A DNA stretch of 64,000 nucleotides, taken from contig JAFYBN010000057.1 in assembly GCA_017540175.1 (NCBI GenBank), positions 18,573 through 82,572 of the forward strand, in the 5' to 3' direction. The DNA comes from Clostridia bacterium (GTDB lineage: Bacteria; Bacillota; Clostridia; Oscillospirales; CAG-272). Below are positions 50,373-58,905 of the stretch, piece by piece (within the stretch, counting starts at the first letter, position 1; every line of letters starts with the position of its first letter). Under the pieces are notes generated by a model. That model was not told where the DNA came from. It searched no databases and saw only the letters and a program-made list of their open reading frames with translations. The position numbers were made by a program, and so were the translations under genes.

Positions 50373-50409
50373 GAAAAAAACCCGGAGCTCCGCACGGGAA
50401 CTCCGGGTT
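50373..50409 (-). terminator. Terminator of gapA
   Basis: On the minus strand AACCCGGAG pairs with CTCCGGGTT and is followed by TTTTTTT. It begins about 38 nt after the gapA stop. Confidence 0.92.
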
Positions 50410-50447
50410 CGGTTCTGCTGTGTTTCGGGAATCGGGATCCGGCCGAA

Positions 50448-51515
50448 TTACATTTCGGCGAAGTACTTGATGGTGCGGACCATCTGGCTCGTGTAGGAGT
50501 TTTCGTTGTCGTACCACGCGACGACCTGAACCTGGTAGGTGTCGTCGTCGATCTTCGTCACCATGGTCTGGTTGGCGTCGAAGAGGGAGCCGTAGGTCAT
50601 GCCGATGACGTCGGAAGAGACGAGCTTCTCGGTGGTGTAGCCGAAGGATTCGGAGGACTGAGCCTTCATGGCGGCGTTGATGGAATCCTTGGTGATGTCC
50701 TTGCCCTTCACGACGGCGACGAGGATGGTGGTGGAGCCGGTGAAGACGGGAACTCTCTGAGCGGAGCCGATGAGCTTGCCGTTCAGCTCGGGGATGACGA
50801 GGCCGATCGCCTTGGCGGCGCCGGTGGAGTTCGGAACGATGTTGGCAGCGCCGGCACGGGCTCTCTGGAGGTCACCCTTTCTGTGCGGGCCGTCGAGGAT
50901 CATCTGGTCGCCGGTGTAGGCGTGAACGGTGGTCATGATGCCGGAGACGATCGGATACGCGTCGTTCAGAGCCTTGGTCATGGGAGCGAGGCAGTTGGTG
51001 GTGCAGGAAGCTGCGGAGATGATGGTGTCGTCCGCCTTCAGGGTCTTGTGGTTGACGTTGTAAACGATGGTCGGGAGATCGTTGCCCGCGGGAGCGGAAA
51101 TGACGACCTTCTTCGCGCCGGCGTCAATGTGCGCCTGGGACTTTTCCTTGGAGGTGTAGAAGCCGGTGCACTCGAGAACGACGTCCACGTTGAGTTCCTT
51201 CCAGGGGAGGTTCTGAGCCTTGGGCTCGGCATAAATGGTGATTTCCTTGCCGTCCACGGTGATGGAGCCGGGGGTCTTCACGGTCTTGCCGTCTTCCGCG
51301 AGGACGGGTTCTTTCGATTCAACGGTGTGCTTGTTCTCGCCGATGACGCCGCAGTAGCCCTTCTGCGCGGTGTCGTACTTGAGAAGATGGGCGAGCATGG
51401 CGGGGCTGGTGAGGTCGTTGATGGCGACGACTTCGTAACCCTCGGCGCCGAACATCTGACGGAACGCGAGGCGGCCGATGCGGCCGAAACCGTTGATGGC
51501 AACTCTTACGGACAT
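50448..51515 (-). CDS. gapA: Glyceraldehyde-3-phosphate dehydrogenase, type I
   Basis: 355 residues. It oxidises glyceraldehyde-3-phosphate with NAD to 1,3-bisphosphoglycerate in glycolysis. It starts [18 protein letters not shown] (Rossmann). The catalytic Cys is in [12 protein letters not shown] (Cys171), with the paired His in [25 protein letters not shown] motif lies near the C-terminus. Codon use is very biased toward a few codons, as expected for a highly expressed gene. GGAGG lies 8 nt before the ATG. It is monocistronic. Confidence 0.98.
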   Translation of the reverse strand: MSVRVAINGFGRIGRLAFRQMFGAEGYEVVAINDLTSPAMLAHLLKYDTAQKGYCGVIGENKHTVESKEPVLAEDGKTVKTPGSITVDGKEITIYAEPKAQNLPWKELNVDVVLECTGFYTSKEKSQAHIDAGAKKVVISAPAGNDLPTIVYNVNHKTLKADDTIISAASCTTNCLAPMTKALNDAYPIVSGIMTTVHAYTGDQMILDGPHRKGDLQRARAGAANIVPNSTGAAKAIGLVIPELNGKLIGSAQRVPVFTGSTTILVAVVKGKDITKDSINAAMKAQSSESFGYTTEKLVSSDVIGMTYGSLFDANQTMVTKIDDDTYQVQVVAWYDNENSYTSQMVRTIKYFAEM

Positions 51516-51568
51516 GATGATTTTCCTCCAAAATATATATATGTTTGATTGGGAACGTGTGACGGGAG

Positions 51569-51613
51569 AACAACCTCCCGAAGTATTATTTTACCGTATT
51601 TCCGGGGATTATA
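51569..51613 (-). promoter_or_regulatory. gapA -10 element and 5'-UTR hairpin
   Basis: On the minus strand TATAAT lies at 51608-51613 without a good -35. Downstream, CGGGAG-GTTGTT-CTCCCG (about 51569-51586) forms a hairpin in the leader, which could stabilise the transcript. Confidence 0.5.
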
Positions 51614-51671
51614 CAAGGCTTTTTGAAAGATTTTCAGAAATTTACAATTTTGAAAAAATCTTCCCGTCCCT

Positions 51672-52925
51672 TCACAGCGAACGTACAAGCGGGATGAGCA
51701 GATCGGGGCGGCGGGTGGTGATATTGTCCGGTTTCAGGGCGATCACGCGCGGCATGTCCTCCTCTTTGTTCACCGTCCAGACGGAAACGAGCAGGCCGCG
51801 TCCGTGGAAGACGCTCACCATTTCCGCCGAAAGTCCGCGGTACTGGAGGTTGATCCCCACGCAGCCGGCGTTCTTCACCTTTTCGGCGAGGGACTCGAGG
51901 TAGGGGATCTCCGTCATCCGCGCTTTATCCACGTCGACGTTGAGGTAACGCGGCACGGACGGGCTCTTTTCGGTCACGCCGCCGAGCAGCTCGTCTCCCA
52001 CGCCGGTGTAGAAGATCTGACCGAGCACGCCGTATTCCTCCGCGAGCGGGGCGACCTTCTCGAGCCGCGCCGTGGATTTGATGTCGACGTTCGCCCGCAC
52101 GCCGGGGAATTCTTTCAGAAAGGCGAACAGGGCGGAGAGCGGAGCGGACTCTTCTCCTTCCTTCGGTCCGTCGTGGCTCAGCACGGGTTCGCCCGCGTCG
52201 GTGAAGCTGAGATCGATCTCCACGATATCCGCGCCCGCCTCCACGCCGGCGCGCGCCGCTTCGATCGAGTTGTCCGGGAATCCGAGGCACCCGGAGTGCG
52301 CGGTGACTGTCATGGCCGCATTGGTCTTCGGTTCCATTGTTTCCTCCTTTTGATTCGTCTCGAGCAAAATCCCCATATCAAACCGCACCTCGCGCCGGGC
52401 GGCATCCCGGTTCGTGTATTCGCAGAGGTCGTATCCGATGAGGGAAAATCCTTCGCTTTCATAAAACGCGATCGCGCCGGTGTTGCAGGACTGGGTCTCG
52501 AGGATGATCGCCCGTCTGCCCTCGTCCGCCGCTCTCTTCTTCGCGAGCGCCATGAGCCGGTGTCCGTATCCCCGCCGTCTCAGCTCCTCCGTCACCCACA
52601 TTTCCGTGACGACGAGGCGGTTCGACCATTCCTCCGGCGCGCTCTCCACGCACCCGAGCAGCTCACCGGTATCGGAGAGGATGCCCCATGCCTCCGCCCC
52701 GGGACGGAAGTCTTCGTAGAGCTTATCCGGGAAATCGTACTCCTCCGGCGTGTGCGTCACCGGCTCGTCGAAGCGCTTCTTTTCGAGCCGGACGATCCAG
52801 CCGCCTCCCTCCTGCCGTTCGGTGACGACGTCGAACCAGGTCTCGGTCGTATAGCGCATGGGGATGGGGAAGCCCTTCCACTTCTCGGGCGGCAGGGGGA
52901 CGATTTTCGGTTCCGCTTCGTTCAT
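51672..52925 (-). CDS. GNAT acetyltransferase - glycerophosphodiester phosphodiesterase fusion
   Basis: 417 residues in one uninterrupted frame; ATG at 52923-52925 with AAGGAGGG 6 nt upstream. Residues 1-195 are a GNAT domain (VVTEMWVTEELRRRGYGHRLMALAKKRA, then NTGAIAFYESEGFSLIGY). Residues about 197-417 are a GDPD TIM barrel (TVTAHSGCLGFPDNSIEAARAGVEAGADIVEIDLSFTDAGEPVLSHD, residue range 205-251). The usual GDPD start HRG...ENT reads HSG...DNS here. Between the domains lies AAAGGAGG plus ATG (start at 52337), so GDPD could also be made separately. It probably arose from loss of a stop codon between two genes. Confidence 0.82.
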   Translation of the reverse strand: MNEAEPKIVPLPPEKWKGFPIPMRYTTETWFDVVTERQEGGGWIVRLEKKRFDEPVTHTPEEYDFPDKLYEDFRPGAEAWGILSDTGELLGCVESAPEEWSNRLVVTEMWVTEELRRRGYGHRLMALAKKRAADEGRRAIILETQSCNTGAIAFYESEGFSLIGYDLCEYTNRDAARREVRFDMGILLETNQKEETMEPKTNAAMTVTAHSGCLGFPDNSIEAARAGVEAGADIVEIDLSFTDAGEPVLSHDGPKEGEESAPLSALFAFLKEFPGVRANVDIKSTARLEKVAPLAEEYGVLGQIFYTGVGDELLGGVTEKSPSVPRYLNVDVDKARMTEIPYLESLAEKVKNAGCVGINLQYRGLSAEMVSVFHGRGLLVSVWTVNKEEDMPRVIALKPDNITTRRPDLLIPLVRSL

Positions 52926-52948
52926 TGCGGTCCCTCCTTCTGAGAATG

Positions 52949-52977
52949 GAAAAATCCCGGATGTGAGGTCCGGGATT
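52949..52977 (-). terminator. Terminator of the rpsF-ssb-rpsR operon
   Basis: On the minus strand AATCCCGGA pairs with TCCGGGATT around a 7-nt loop and is followed by TTTCC. It begins about 13 nt after the rpsR stop. Confidence 0.88.
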
Positions 52978-52989
52978 GTAATCCGATGA

Positions 52990-53328
52990 TCAGTCGCCGA
53001 TATAGGGCAGAAGCGCAACCTGACGGGCGCGCTTGATCGCCGTGGTGAGCTGGCGCTGGTGCTTCGCGCACGTGCCGAGAATGCGTCTCGGAACGATCTT
53101 CGCTCTGTCCTGAGAGATATACTTCTTCAGGCGGTTCGTGTCCTTGTAATCGATCTCGTCGATGCCGTCCACGCAGAAAGCGCAGACTTTCTTTCTTCTG
53201 GTTCTGTTCTGACGCGGCGCCGGTCTGGCAGGAGCGGATTCGCTTCTTTCGGCAGCAGCGGGAGCGGCGGGGGTTTCCGCGGGGGCCGCGGTCTCTTCGA
53301 CGACGACTTCAGTCTTTTCGGTATCCAT
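52990..53328 (-). CDS. rpsR: 30S ribosomal protein S18 with N-terminal Ala/Pro extension
   Basis: 112 residues; typical S18 has 75-80. The first ~38 residues are Ala/Pro/Glu-rich ([20 protein letters not shown]). The conserved part starts at [51 protein letters not shown] (residue range 44-94), with the Cys residues of zinc-type S18. It binds next to S6 in the platform of the 30S subunit. It follows ssb by 45 nt, the classic rpsF-ssb-rpsR order. Confidence 0.96.
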   Translation of the reverse strand: MDTEKTEVVVEETAAPAETPAAPAAAERSESAPARPAPRQNRTRRKKVCAFCVDGIDEIDYKDTNRLKKYISQDRAKIVPRRILGTCAKHQRQLTTAIKRARQVALLPYIGD

Positions 53329-53373
53329 AGCTCTTATAAGCCTCCTCTGTAATCATTTCGTTTGTGTGACGGC

Positions 53374-53880
53374 TCAGAACGGGAGTTCGTCGTCGTCGGT
53401 TTCTTCGAATTTCGGTGTGCCCTGGTTCTGGAACGCGGCGCCGGCGGTGTTCTGCAGATTGCCGTAGCCCTCCGGGATATAGGAAGGCGCGGGGTTGTTC
53501 TGGAAGTTCGCGGCGGCTGCCTGCTGCACGGCGAGCGGGCTTTCGCTCTTGGCGTCGACGAAGTACGCCTCGTCGGCGACGACCTCGGTGGCGAAGCGCT
53601 TCTGTCCGTTCTGGTCGACCCACGATCTGGTCTGGAGGGATCCCACGACGCAGATGGAGCTGGCCTTGCGGAAGTAACGGGTGACGAATTCGGCGGTCTG
53701 TCTCCACGCGGTGACGTTCAGGAAATCAGCCTGCGGCTCGTCGCCGTTCTTGGGACGGAAGCTGCGGTTGACCGCGACCGTGAAGGACGTCACGGAAATG
53801 CCGGACGCCGTGGTCTTGAGCTCCGGGTCGGCGGTCAGACGTCCGCCGAGGATGACCTTGTTGAAATTGAAATTTGCCAT
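53374..53880 (-). CDS. ssb: Single-stranded DNA-binding protein
   Basis: 168 residues. An OB-fold (1-105) begins NKVILGGRLTADPELKTTASGISVTSFTVAVNRSF and includes DFLNVTAWRQTAEFVTRYFRKA. A Gln/Asn/Pro-rich linker (about 115-155) follows, and the acidic tip EETDDDELPF is the docking site for replication and repair partners. It covers single-stranded DNA during replication. It sits between rpsF and rpsR. Confidence 0.98.
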   Translation of the reverse strand: MANFNFNKVILGGRLTADPELKTTASGISVTSFTVAVNRSFRPKNGDEPQADFLNVTAWRQTAEFVTRYFRKASSICVVGSLQTRSWVDQNGQKRFATEVVADEAYFVDAKSESPLAVQQAAAANFQNNPAPSYIPEGYGNLQNTAGAAFQNQGTPKFEETDDDELPF

Positions 53881-53901
53881 GTTCAGTCTCCCGTACAGCG
53901 A

Positions 53902-54237
53902 TTACGCTTCGGTCTTGACCGGCTTCTTCGCGGAGGGTTTCTTCGCCTCGTGACGGATCACGATGGAGCGGTAGATGCCTTCGGTGATGCCGAAGATTCT
54001 CTCCAGCTCGGAGGGAAGGGAAGCTTCGCTCTTGAAGTTGATGAGGACGTAGTAGCCTTCCGGCTTGTCGTTGATGGGGTACGCGAGTCTGCGCTTGCCC
54101 CACTCGTCGACCGATTCGACCTCTCCGCTGTCGGAGATCAGCTTGGTGAATTTCTCAACCAGAGCCTTGGTCGCCTCTTCCGTGAGATCAGGGTCGATCA
54201 CAAAGAGGGTTTCGTAAGAGTTGATGATCTTTTCCAT
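53902..54237 (-). CDS. rpsF: 30S ribosomal protein S6
   Basis: 111 residues from the ATG at 54235-54237, with GGGAGG 9 nt upstream; the open frame further up lacks similarity. It starts MEKIINSYETLFVIDPDLTEEATKALVEKF and has VDEWGKRRLAYPINDKPEGYYVLINF, the S6 signature. It binds S18 and 16S rRNA. A Lys/Ala-rich tail KKPSAKKPVKTEA closes the protein. The operon promoter lies about 90 bp upstream. Confidence 0.97.
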   Translation of the reverse strand: MEKIINSYETLFVIDPDLTEEATKALVEKFTKLISDSGEVESVDEWGKRRLAYPINDKPEGYYVLINFKSEASLPSELERIFGITEGIYRSIVIRHEAKKPSAKKPVKTEA

Positions 54238-54325
54238 ATTTGAGTACCTCCCTATGGACTTCAGGCCGCCGTATGAGATTTCGGCGGCAGAGAGACAGGC
54301 TCGAAAAAAGCCCGTTCGAGGGTTT

Positions 54326-54354
54326 ATTATACCATATTCGGGCAAGGGTGTCAA
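54326..54354 (-). promoter_or_regulatory. Promoter of the rpsF-ssb-rpsR operon
   Basis: On the minus strand TTGACA (54349-54354) and TATAAT (54326-54331) are spaced by 17 bp with an extended TG -10. The leader of about 85 nt may hold the S6:S18 autoregulatory site known from this operon, but I did not see its CCG hairpin clearly. Confidence 0.88.
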
Positions 54355-54474
54355 CTGTTTTTTATGATTTTCCGGGGGAATTCTGCATGAAATCTCTTTG
54401 AAATCTTTTGGCGGGGTATGCAATTATAACGATTTGCGGGGTTATTTGAGCAAACATAGCTTTTGGGTTTTCCG

Positions 54475-55685
54475 CGGGAGGCGGGGGGGCAGGTGGGCGT
54501 GCTGAAACCGCAGGTTATTTTGGGAACAAACGCTGCGGCCGAGTTTGCGCGGCGAACTTCTGTGTTTGGAAATTACGGATTTGAAATTGTCCTACGCGGA
54601 CGGCGGCACGGGGCGCCATCTCAGGCCGAAGGCGCCCCGTGCGGGTCACCTTGGCCATTACATCTGCGGTCCTTGATCCTTCGAAGCGGCTACGGTTGAG
54701 AAGCGCACAGCGTCAGCCGAGGAATAAAGCGAGTGCATCGCGGCCTGATTACTTGAAGTTGAAATCTTCTGTGAAGACGAGCGCGTTTGATTACAGGGCG
54801 CGGGTGGCTGTCAGCTTGGGTTTGGGGTGCGTCTTCGCGGGTGTATGTCCACGGAAATCTGCTGAACCCGTTTGCGTTTCAGCGCGACGGAAAATGCGGC
54901 TTTCATTACTTGTTCACCGAACGCGGGTTAAGAATCCTGCGGAGCCGCGTTTATGTTCGGCGGATCTTTTGGGTTTGCTGTCGCGAGAATGGGATGCAGT
55001 GCTTTAAAGTGACGTATTCTGCACCGCATCCTATTCTCGCGATAACTGAAGCAAAAACAAGCAAGCGCTTTAACGCGGCTCCGCAGGATTTTCTACCCGC
55101 GTTTGCTGAACGAGCAGAAACACTTGTACTTCACGTCGCGCTGAAATGCGGACAGACATAGAAGATTTAAGCAGGCCCCATGTGCGCGAGGCTGTAGAGC
55201 GATACCGCTGAAGCCTGACGCGTCCAGTAATTCGCGAATTTGGATCGCTGCGCCGACGCAGTCGCGCTCAAATTCGCGCGGGCGCGAATTGCAATGTTTC
55301 AGCTGGCGATTTGAGAGCCGCAGTCGCTATAAGTTTCGGCTGATCTGTGCCGCAAACGAGTCGGAGCCGCTTAGGAGAATCAAGAACAACATATTGAATG
55401 GCCAAGGGGACCCCACCGGGGGGGCACCACTTTCGCTTTGCGAAAGTAGGCGGCCATGAGATGTGTGCCCCGCGCCGAGTGCGACAGCGTCGGCACGGCA
55501 GTCGCGTCGCACGCCGCCCGCCCCCTCGACGCAGTCAGGGGGCAATACAAATCCGTAATTCCCAAACGCGGAAGTTCGCGCTGTGCGCGAATTCCACGAG
55601 TTCGCGCGGCGAACTCGGGCGGAGCGTTTGTTTCAAAAATAACATGCGGTTTAAGCAGACTCCCCGCCGCCCGCGCAGGGCGGAT
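54475..55685. repeat. 1.2-kb imperfect palindrome (two inverted non-coding copies)
   Basis: Left arm (about 54475-55002) and right arm (about 55021-55685) are decayed inverted copies. Matching stretches run from outside to inside: GAAACCGCA-GTTATTTT-AACAAACGCT (54502-54531 against 55622-55655), AATTACGGATTT, CTTGGCCATT, CTTGAT..AAGCGGCT, TTTCAGCGCGACG, AATCCTGCGGAGCCGCGTT (19 bp perfect), and TCGCGAGAAT-GGATGC at the centre near 55011. The right arm is about 130 bp longer through insertions. No convincing gene lies inside; open frames here lack ribosome binding sites and similarity. Confidence 0.85.
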
Positions 55686-55744
55686 CATTCGTCGCGAAAC
55701 GCGAAGCGTTAGGCTCCTTTTCCGAAAGCCCTGCATTTTCCCAC

Positions 55745-55775
55745 GAAAAAACCCGACCGCCAAAAGACGATCGGG
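55745..55775 (-). terminator. Terminator of the HPr-like gene
   Basis: On the minus strand CCCGATCGTC-TTTT-GGCGGTCGGG (with G-T pairs) is followed by TTTTTT. Confidence 0.85.
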
Positions 55776-55803
55776 AGGATTTTTGTGCCGTAGGGTTTCC
55801 GCC

Positions 55804-56037
55804 TCAGCGGATAAACTTCTCGAACTCGAAGTAGCAGTTGAAGTCGCACTCCACGTAGATCTCATCCCACGCCATCCGCGCCATGGCGACGCCGAGGACG
55901 CTCTTCGCGTTCAGACGGCGGCTGCCGTTGACGAGGGTGACCGGGTAATCGCACCTCGTCGCGATGCGGACGAATTCGATCACGTCCGCGCTTGTTACGA
56001 GCTCGATTTTGTACAGGTATTTGTTGTTGCAGATCAT
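55804..56037 (-). CDS. HPr-family protein lacking the active-site His (Crh-like)
   Basis: 77 residues from the ATG at 56035-56037, with AAAGGAGG 8 nt upstream. The pattern LVNGSRRLNAKSVLGVAMARMAWDEIYVEC matches HPr around the regulatory serine (VNLKSIMGVM in HPr). Ser falls at residue 46, the usual HPr-Ser46 position, but residue 15 is Thr and the GxHARPA motif is absent. It therefore cannot pass phosphate in the PTS; a regulatory role through Ser46, as for Crh in Bacillus, is possible. It is monocistronic with its own promoter and terminator. Confidence 0.75.
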   Translation of the reverse strand: MICNNKYLYKIELVTSADVIEFVRIATRCDYPVTLVNGSRRLNAKSVLGVAMARMAWDEIYVECDFNCYFEFEKFIR

Positions 56038-56104
56038 GATAAGTACCTCCTTTGAGGGTATGATGGCGGCGGGCGGATCGCTTGATTTCCTCCCGTCGCG
56101 CAAC

Positions 56105-56132
56105 ATTATAGTCTTTTCGCCGGGAATGTCAA
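56105..56132 (-). promoter_or_regulatory. Promoter of the HPr-like gene
   Basis: On the minus strand TTGACA (56127-56132) and TATAAT (56105-56110) are spaced by 16 bp. Confidence 0.82.
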
Positions 56133-56290
56133 GGGGGTTTTTCAAAGTTCTGCGTTCTGACCGAGCCCATCAAACTGAAAGCCGTAAATTCCGTCTATCT
56201 GCACAACCAAAATAGGTGTTAGTTGGAGAAAGTGACAAAAAACATTCCCAGATTTTCGTGATGATGACGAAAACCGGGGAGCTATTCGGC

Positions 56291-57268
56291 TTACTGAACC
56301 GGGAACACGATCCCGCTTTCGCAGCGGATTTTGTCCATGACGGCGAGCGTCGCGCGGGTGTTTTCGTTCTGCCGCGAGACGTCGTATTCCCCCCGCGCCG
56401 CGGCGGCGAAATCGCGAACCTCATAGACCATATTGCTCTCCTCCCGCGCGTCAAAGAGGATCTTTTCCTCCCCGCCGCGCATTTTCAGCGAGGCGGACTC
56501 GAGCGTGGAGAGCTTGCCGATCAGCACCGCGCCGTCCTCCCCGATGATGAAGGACGGGGTAACGGATTCCGTGATCTTCGACCAGCTCACCTCCGCCTGC
56601 ATCCCGTCGTAGACGAGCAGCGCGTCCCCCATGCCCTCAAATCCGTTTGCGAGCAGCACGGACGAGGACAGGACCTTTTGCGGCGCGCCGAACAGGGCGA
56701 CGCAGCAGTGCAGGGCATAGACGCCGATGTCCATGAGCGCGGCGTTGCCGAGCTCGGGCCGGAAGGCGTTCAGAACCTCTCCGGAGCGAAAGCGGTCGTA
56801 GCGCGAGGAGTATTGGCAGAAATCAAAGACCGCTCGGCGCACCGTGCCGATTTTTGCGACCGCCTCCCGGATCACCCCGAGCGCGGGGTCGTGCGCCGGA
56901 CGCATCGCCTCCATATAAACGAGCCCCCGCTTTTTCGCCTCCTCCGCGAGCCGGACGAAATCCTCCTCCGTCAGCGCCGCGGGCTTCTCGGCGAGGACGT
57001 GCTTTCCGTGCTCCAGAGCGGTGAGCGCCTGCGGGACGTGCAGGAAATTCGGGGACGCAATGTAAACCGCATCGATCGGGGAGGAGAAAAACGCTTCGAG
57101 ATCGGTATATACGGCGGGGATGCCGTGCTTTTTCGCAAATTCCCCGCCTTTTTCCGCCGTCCGGGAATAAACCGCGCCGAGGGCCGCGCCCTCCGTTTTG
57201 CCGACGGCTTCGCAGAACCAGTCCGAGACGAAATTCGTGCCGATGACGCCGAATACGACCGTTTTCAT
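56291..57268 (-). CDS. Gfo/Idh/MocA-family oxidoreductase
   Basis: 325 residues. The N-terminal Rossmann domain starts VVFGVIGTNFVSDWFCEAV and has AVYIASPNFLHVPQALTALEHGKHVLAEKPAALT, with the catalytic EKP (about 96-98). The C-terminal alpha/beta domain forms the substrate pocket. Family members oxidise or reduce sugars and inositols with NAD(P). It follows a solute-binding lipoprotein gene by 31 nt, so both probably belong to one sugar-related unit. The exact sugar is unknown. Confidence 0.92.
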   Translation of the reverse strand: MKTVVFGVIGTNFVSDWFCEAVGKTEGAALGAVYSRTAEKGGEFAKKHGIPAVYTDLEAFFSSPIDAVYIASPNFLHVPQALTALEHGKHVLAEKPAALTEEDFVRLAEEAKKRGLVYMEAMRPAHDPALGVIREAVAKIGTVRRAVFDFCQYSSRYDRFRSGEVLNAFRPELGNAALMDIGVYALHCCVALFGAPQKVLSSSVLLANGFEGMGDALLVYDGMQAEVSWSKITESVTPSFIIGEDGAVLIGKLSTLESASLKMRGGEEKILFDAREESNMVYEVRDFAAAARGEYDVSRQNENTRATLAVMDKIRCESGIVFPVQ

Positions 57269-57299
57269 ACCGTCCTCCGAATGCTTTTGAATTCTTCCT

Positions 57300-58787
57300 T
57301 TACTCCGAATACCGGAGATAATCCCCGACGATCCCGTCGAAACGCTTCCGCATCGTCCGTTCGTTTTTCTGCCACCAAGACGCGAAATTCGCGTTCCTGT
57401 CGTAAATGACGCTCTGCAGCGGACTTGTCGTGAAGGTCACGTTATAAAGATCGAACGTGATGCCGTTCACGATGAGGTCGATCATCTGCGCGTCCTTGTC
57501 CGTATCGGCATAGCGGTGCTTCAGGGTCGTCTCATAATACGCCGGGGTGACGATCGCACGCCCGTAAGCAGCAACTGCCTCGGCGCAGAAGCCCGCACGG
57601 GAGACGTCCGCCGTCTTCGGCACGACCGCGAACGGCCCGCCGTAGTCGCAGGTGGTGTGGTAGCCGTCCTGCGCGGCATCGTACTTCGGAAGGGGAAGGA
57701 AGCCCATGTCAAAATCCAGCCCCGCGTATTCCCCGGTGAAAAGCTCGTAGAACAAGCCCGTCGAGAACAGGGTCTGCCCGTTTACCATCTTGTGCGACGT
57801 GCCGAGCCACCAGCCCTTGCCGAAATATCCGTGGTCGACCACAAAAGTCCCTTCGCTCATGTACATGAGAGCGTACATCCGCTCGACGAGCCCCGTCAGT
57901 CTTTCCGTGCTTTCGATGATGTGCGGGACGCCGTCCGTGTCCTTTTCCGTCGTCAGCGCGTCGGCGGCGTTCTGGAAGATCGCCTGTCCGCTGAGGGAAT
58001 TGACCGTCAGCCCGTACAGGTCGTTCTCGTCCGCCGCGCCGTTCGCGTTGACGTCCCGGTAGACGTCCTTCGTCTTCGTATAAAGCGCGGAAAGCGTCCA
58101 CCGCCCGGCGAGCACCGTGTCGTACAGCGCTTCCTCCTCCATGCCGTAATCCCGGCACAGCTCCTTGTTGAAATAAAGCAGATAAGTATAATCCATGAGG
58201 TCGAAGGTCAGGTCCCCGAGCGCGTAGTACGCGACGCCGCCGACCGTCAGCCCCTCGATGGCGGAGCGGTTCCACCACGGGTGCGTGAGATCGACGTCGT
58301 CGAGCTCGTTCCACGGCAGGCTGCTGCCGTCCAGAACGACGGGAGAGACGTAATCCGAGGACGCGATGCCGACGTCGAACTCATTCGCGCCGGACGCCAC
58401 GCTCTGCCGGTATTCCGCCGCGAACTTCGCCGCCTCGTCCGTCACCGGGATGAACCCGATCGTGAAATCATACCGTTCGCTCAGGGCGATCTCCCGGTCG
58501 TGCACCGCGTCGTTGATCTGCTCCCCGTTGTATTCCGTCACGAACGACTCCTTGTGGCGCGCGCCGTAGACGTTTCCGGGATCGCCGCGCATGAAGACCC
58601 GCCACTCGTAGCCGTCCAGGCTGCGCTCGGGCAGCCCCTCCGCCGGGTCTTCCGTCTCCGGGACGGTCTCCGCGGGAAGGCTCTCCTCCCCTCCCGGCAG
58701 CTTCGCGCAGGAAGACAGGACAAAAAGCAGCTGCGCCGCGGCAAGCAGCACGGCGGCAAATTTCACGCGATCCGCAAGTTTCATCAT
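57300..58787 (-). CDS. Extracellular solute-binding lipoprotein (ABC sugar-type)
   Basis: 495 residues. The signal peptide ends with the lipobox LSSC (Cys about 27). A Pro/Glu-rich linker (about 30-55) precedes a binding domain of family 1 type: YEWRVFMRGD, FDVGIASSDYVSPVV, LLYFNKELCRDYGM, WTLSALYTKTKDVY, and WWQKNERTMRKRFDGIV near the end. DVNANGAADENDLYGL (about 245-260) is a calcium-loop-like DxNxDG variant seen in such proteins. No permease genes lie beside it. A weak promoter (TGGAAT/TACAAT) may lie upstream. Confidence 0.88.
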   Translation of the reverse strand: MMKLADRVKFAAVLLAAAQLLFVLSSCAKLPGGEESLPAETVPETEDPAEGLPERSLDGYEWRVFMRGDPGNVYGARHKESFVTEYNGEQINDAVHDREIALSERYDFTIGFIPVTDEAAKFAAEYRQSVASGANEFDVGIASSDYVSPVVLDGSSLPWNELDDVDLTHPWWNRSAIEGLTVGGVAYYALGDLTFDLMDYTYLLYFNKELCRDYGMEEEALYDTVLAGRWTLSALYTKTKDVYRDVNANGAADENDLYGLTVNSLSGQAIFQNAADALTTEKDTDGVPHIIESTERLTGLVERMYALMYMSEGTFVVDHGYFGKGWWLGTSHKMVNGQTLFSTGLFYELFTGEYAGLDFDMGFLPLPKYDAAQDGYHTTCDYGGPFAVVPKTADVSRAGFCAEAVAAYGRAIVTPAYYETTLKHRYADTDKDAQMIDLIVNGITFDLYNVTFTTSPLQSVIYDRNANFASWWQKNERTMRKRFDGIVGDYLRYSE

Positions 58788-58905
58788 GGATCCTCCCCGT
58801 TCCGGGAAAGCTCGGGACCTGCGGGCCCCTGCGATTTGATTGTATCACGCGCGGCGCCCGGATTCCATCGAAATAAATAGACGAAAGCTGCAATCCGTAT
58901 ACGAT

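Noticed and set aside
54463-55161. Open frames inside the 1.2-kb palindrome
   Set aside because: They have no Shine-Dalgarno site, no similarity and composition unlike the neighbouring genes. The inverted-arm structure explains the region better.
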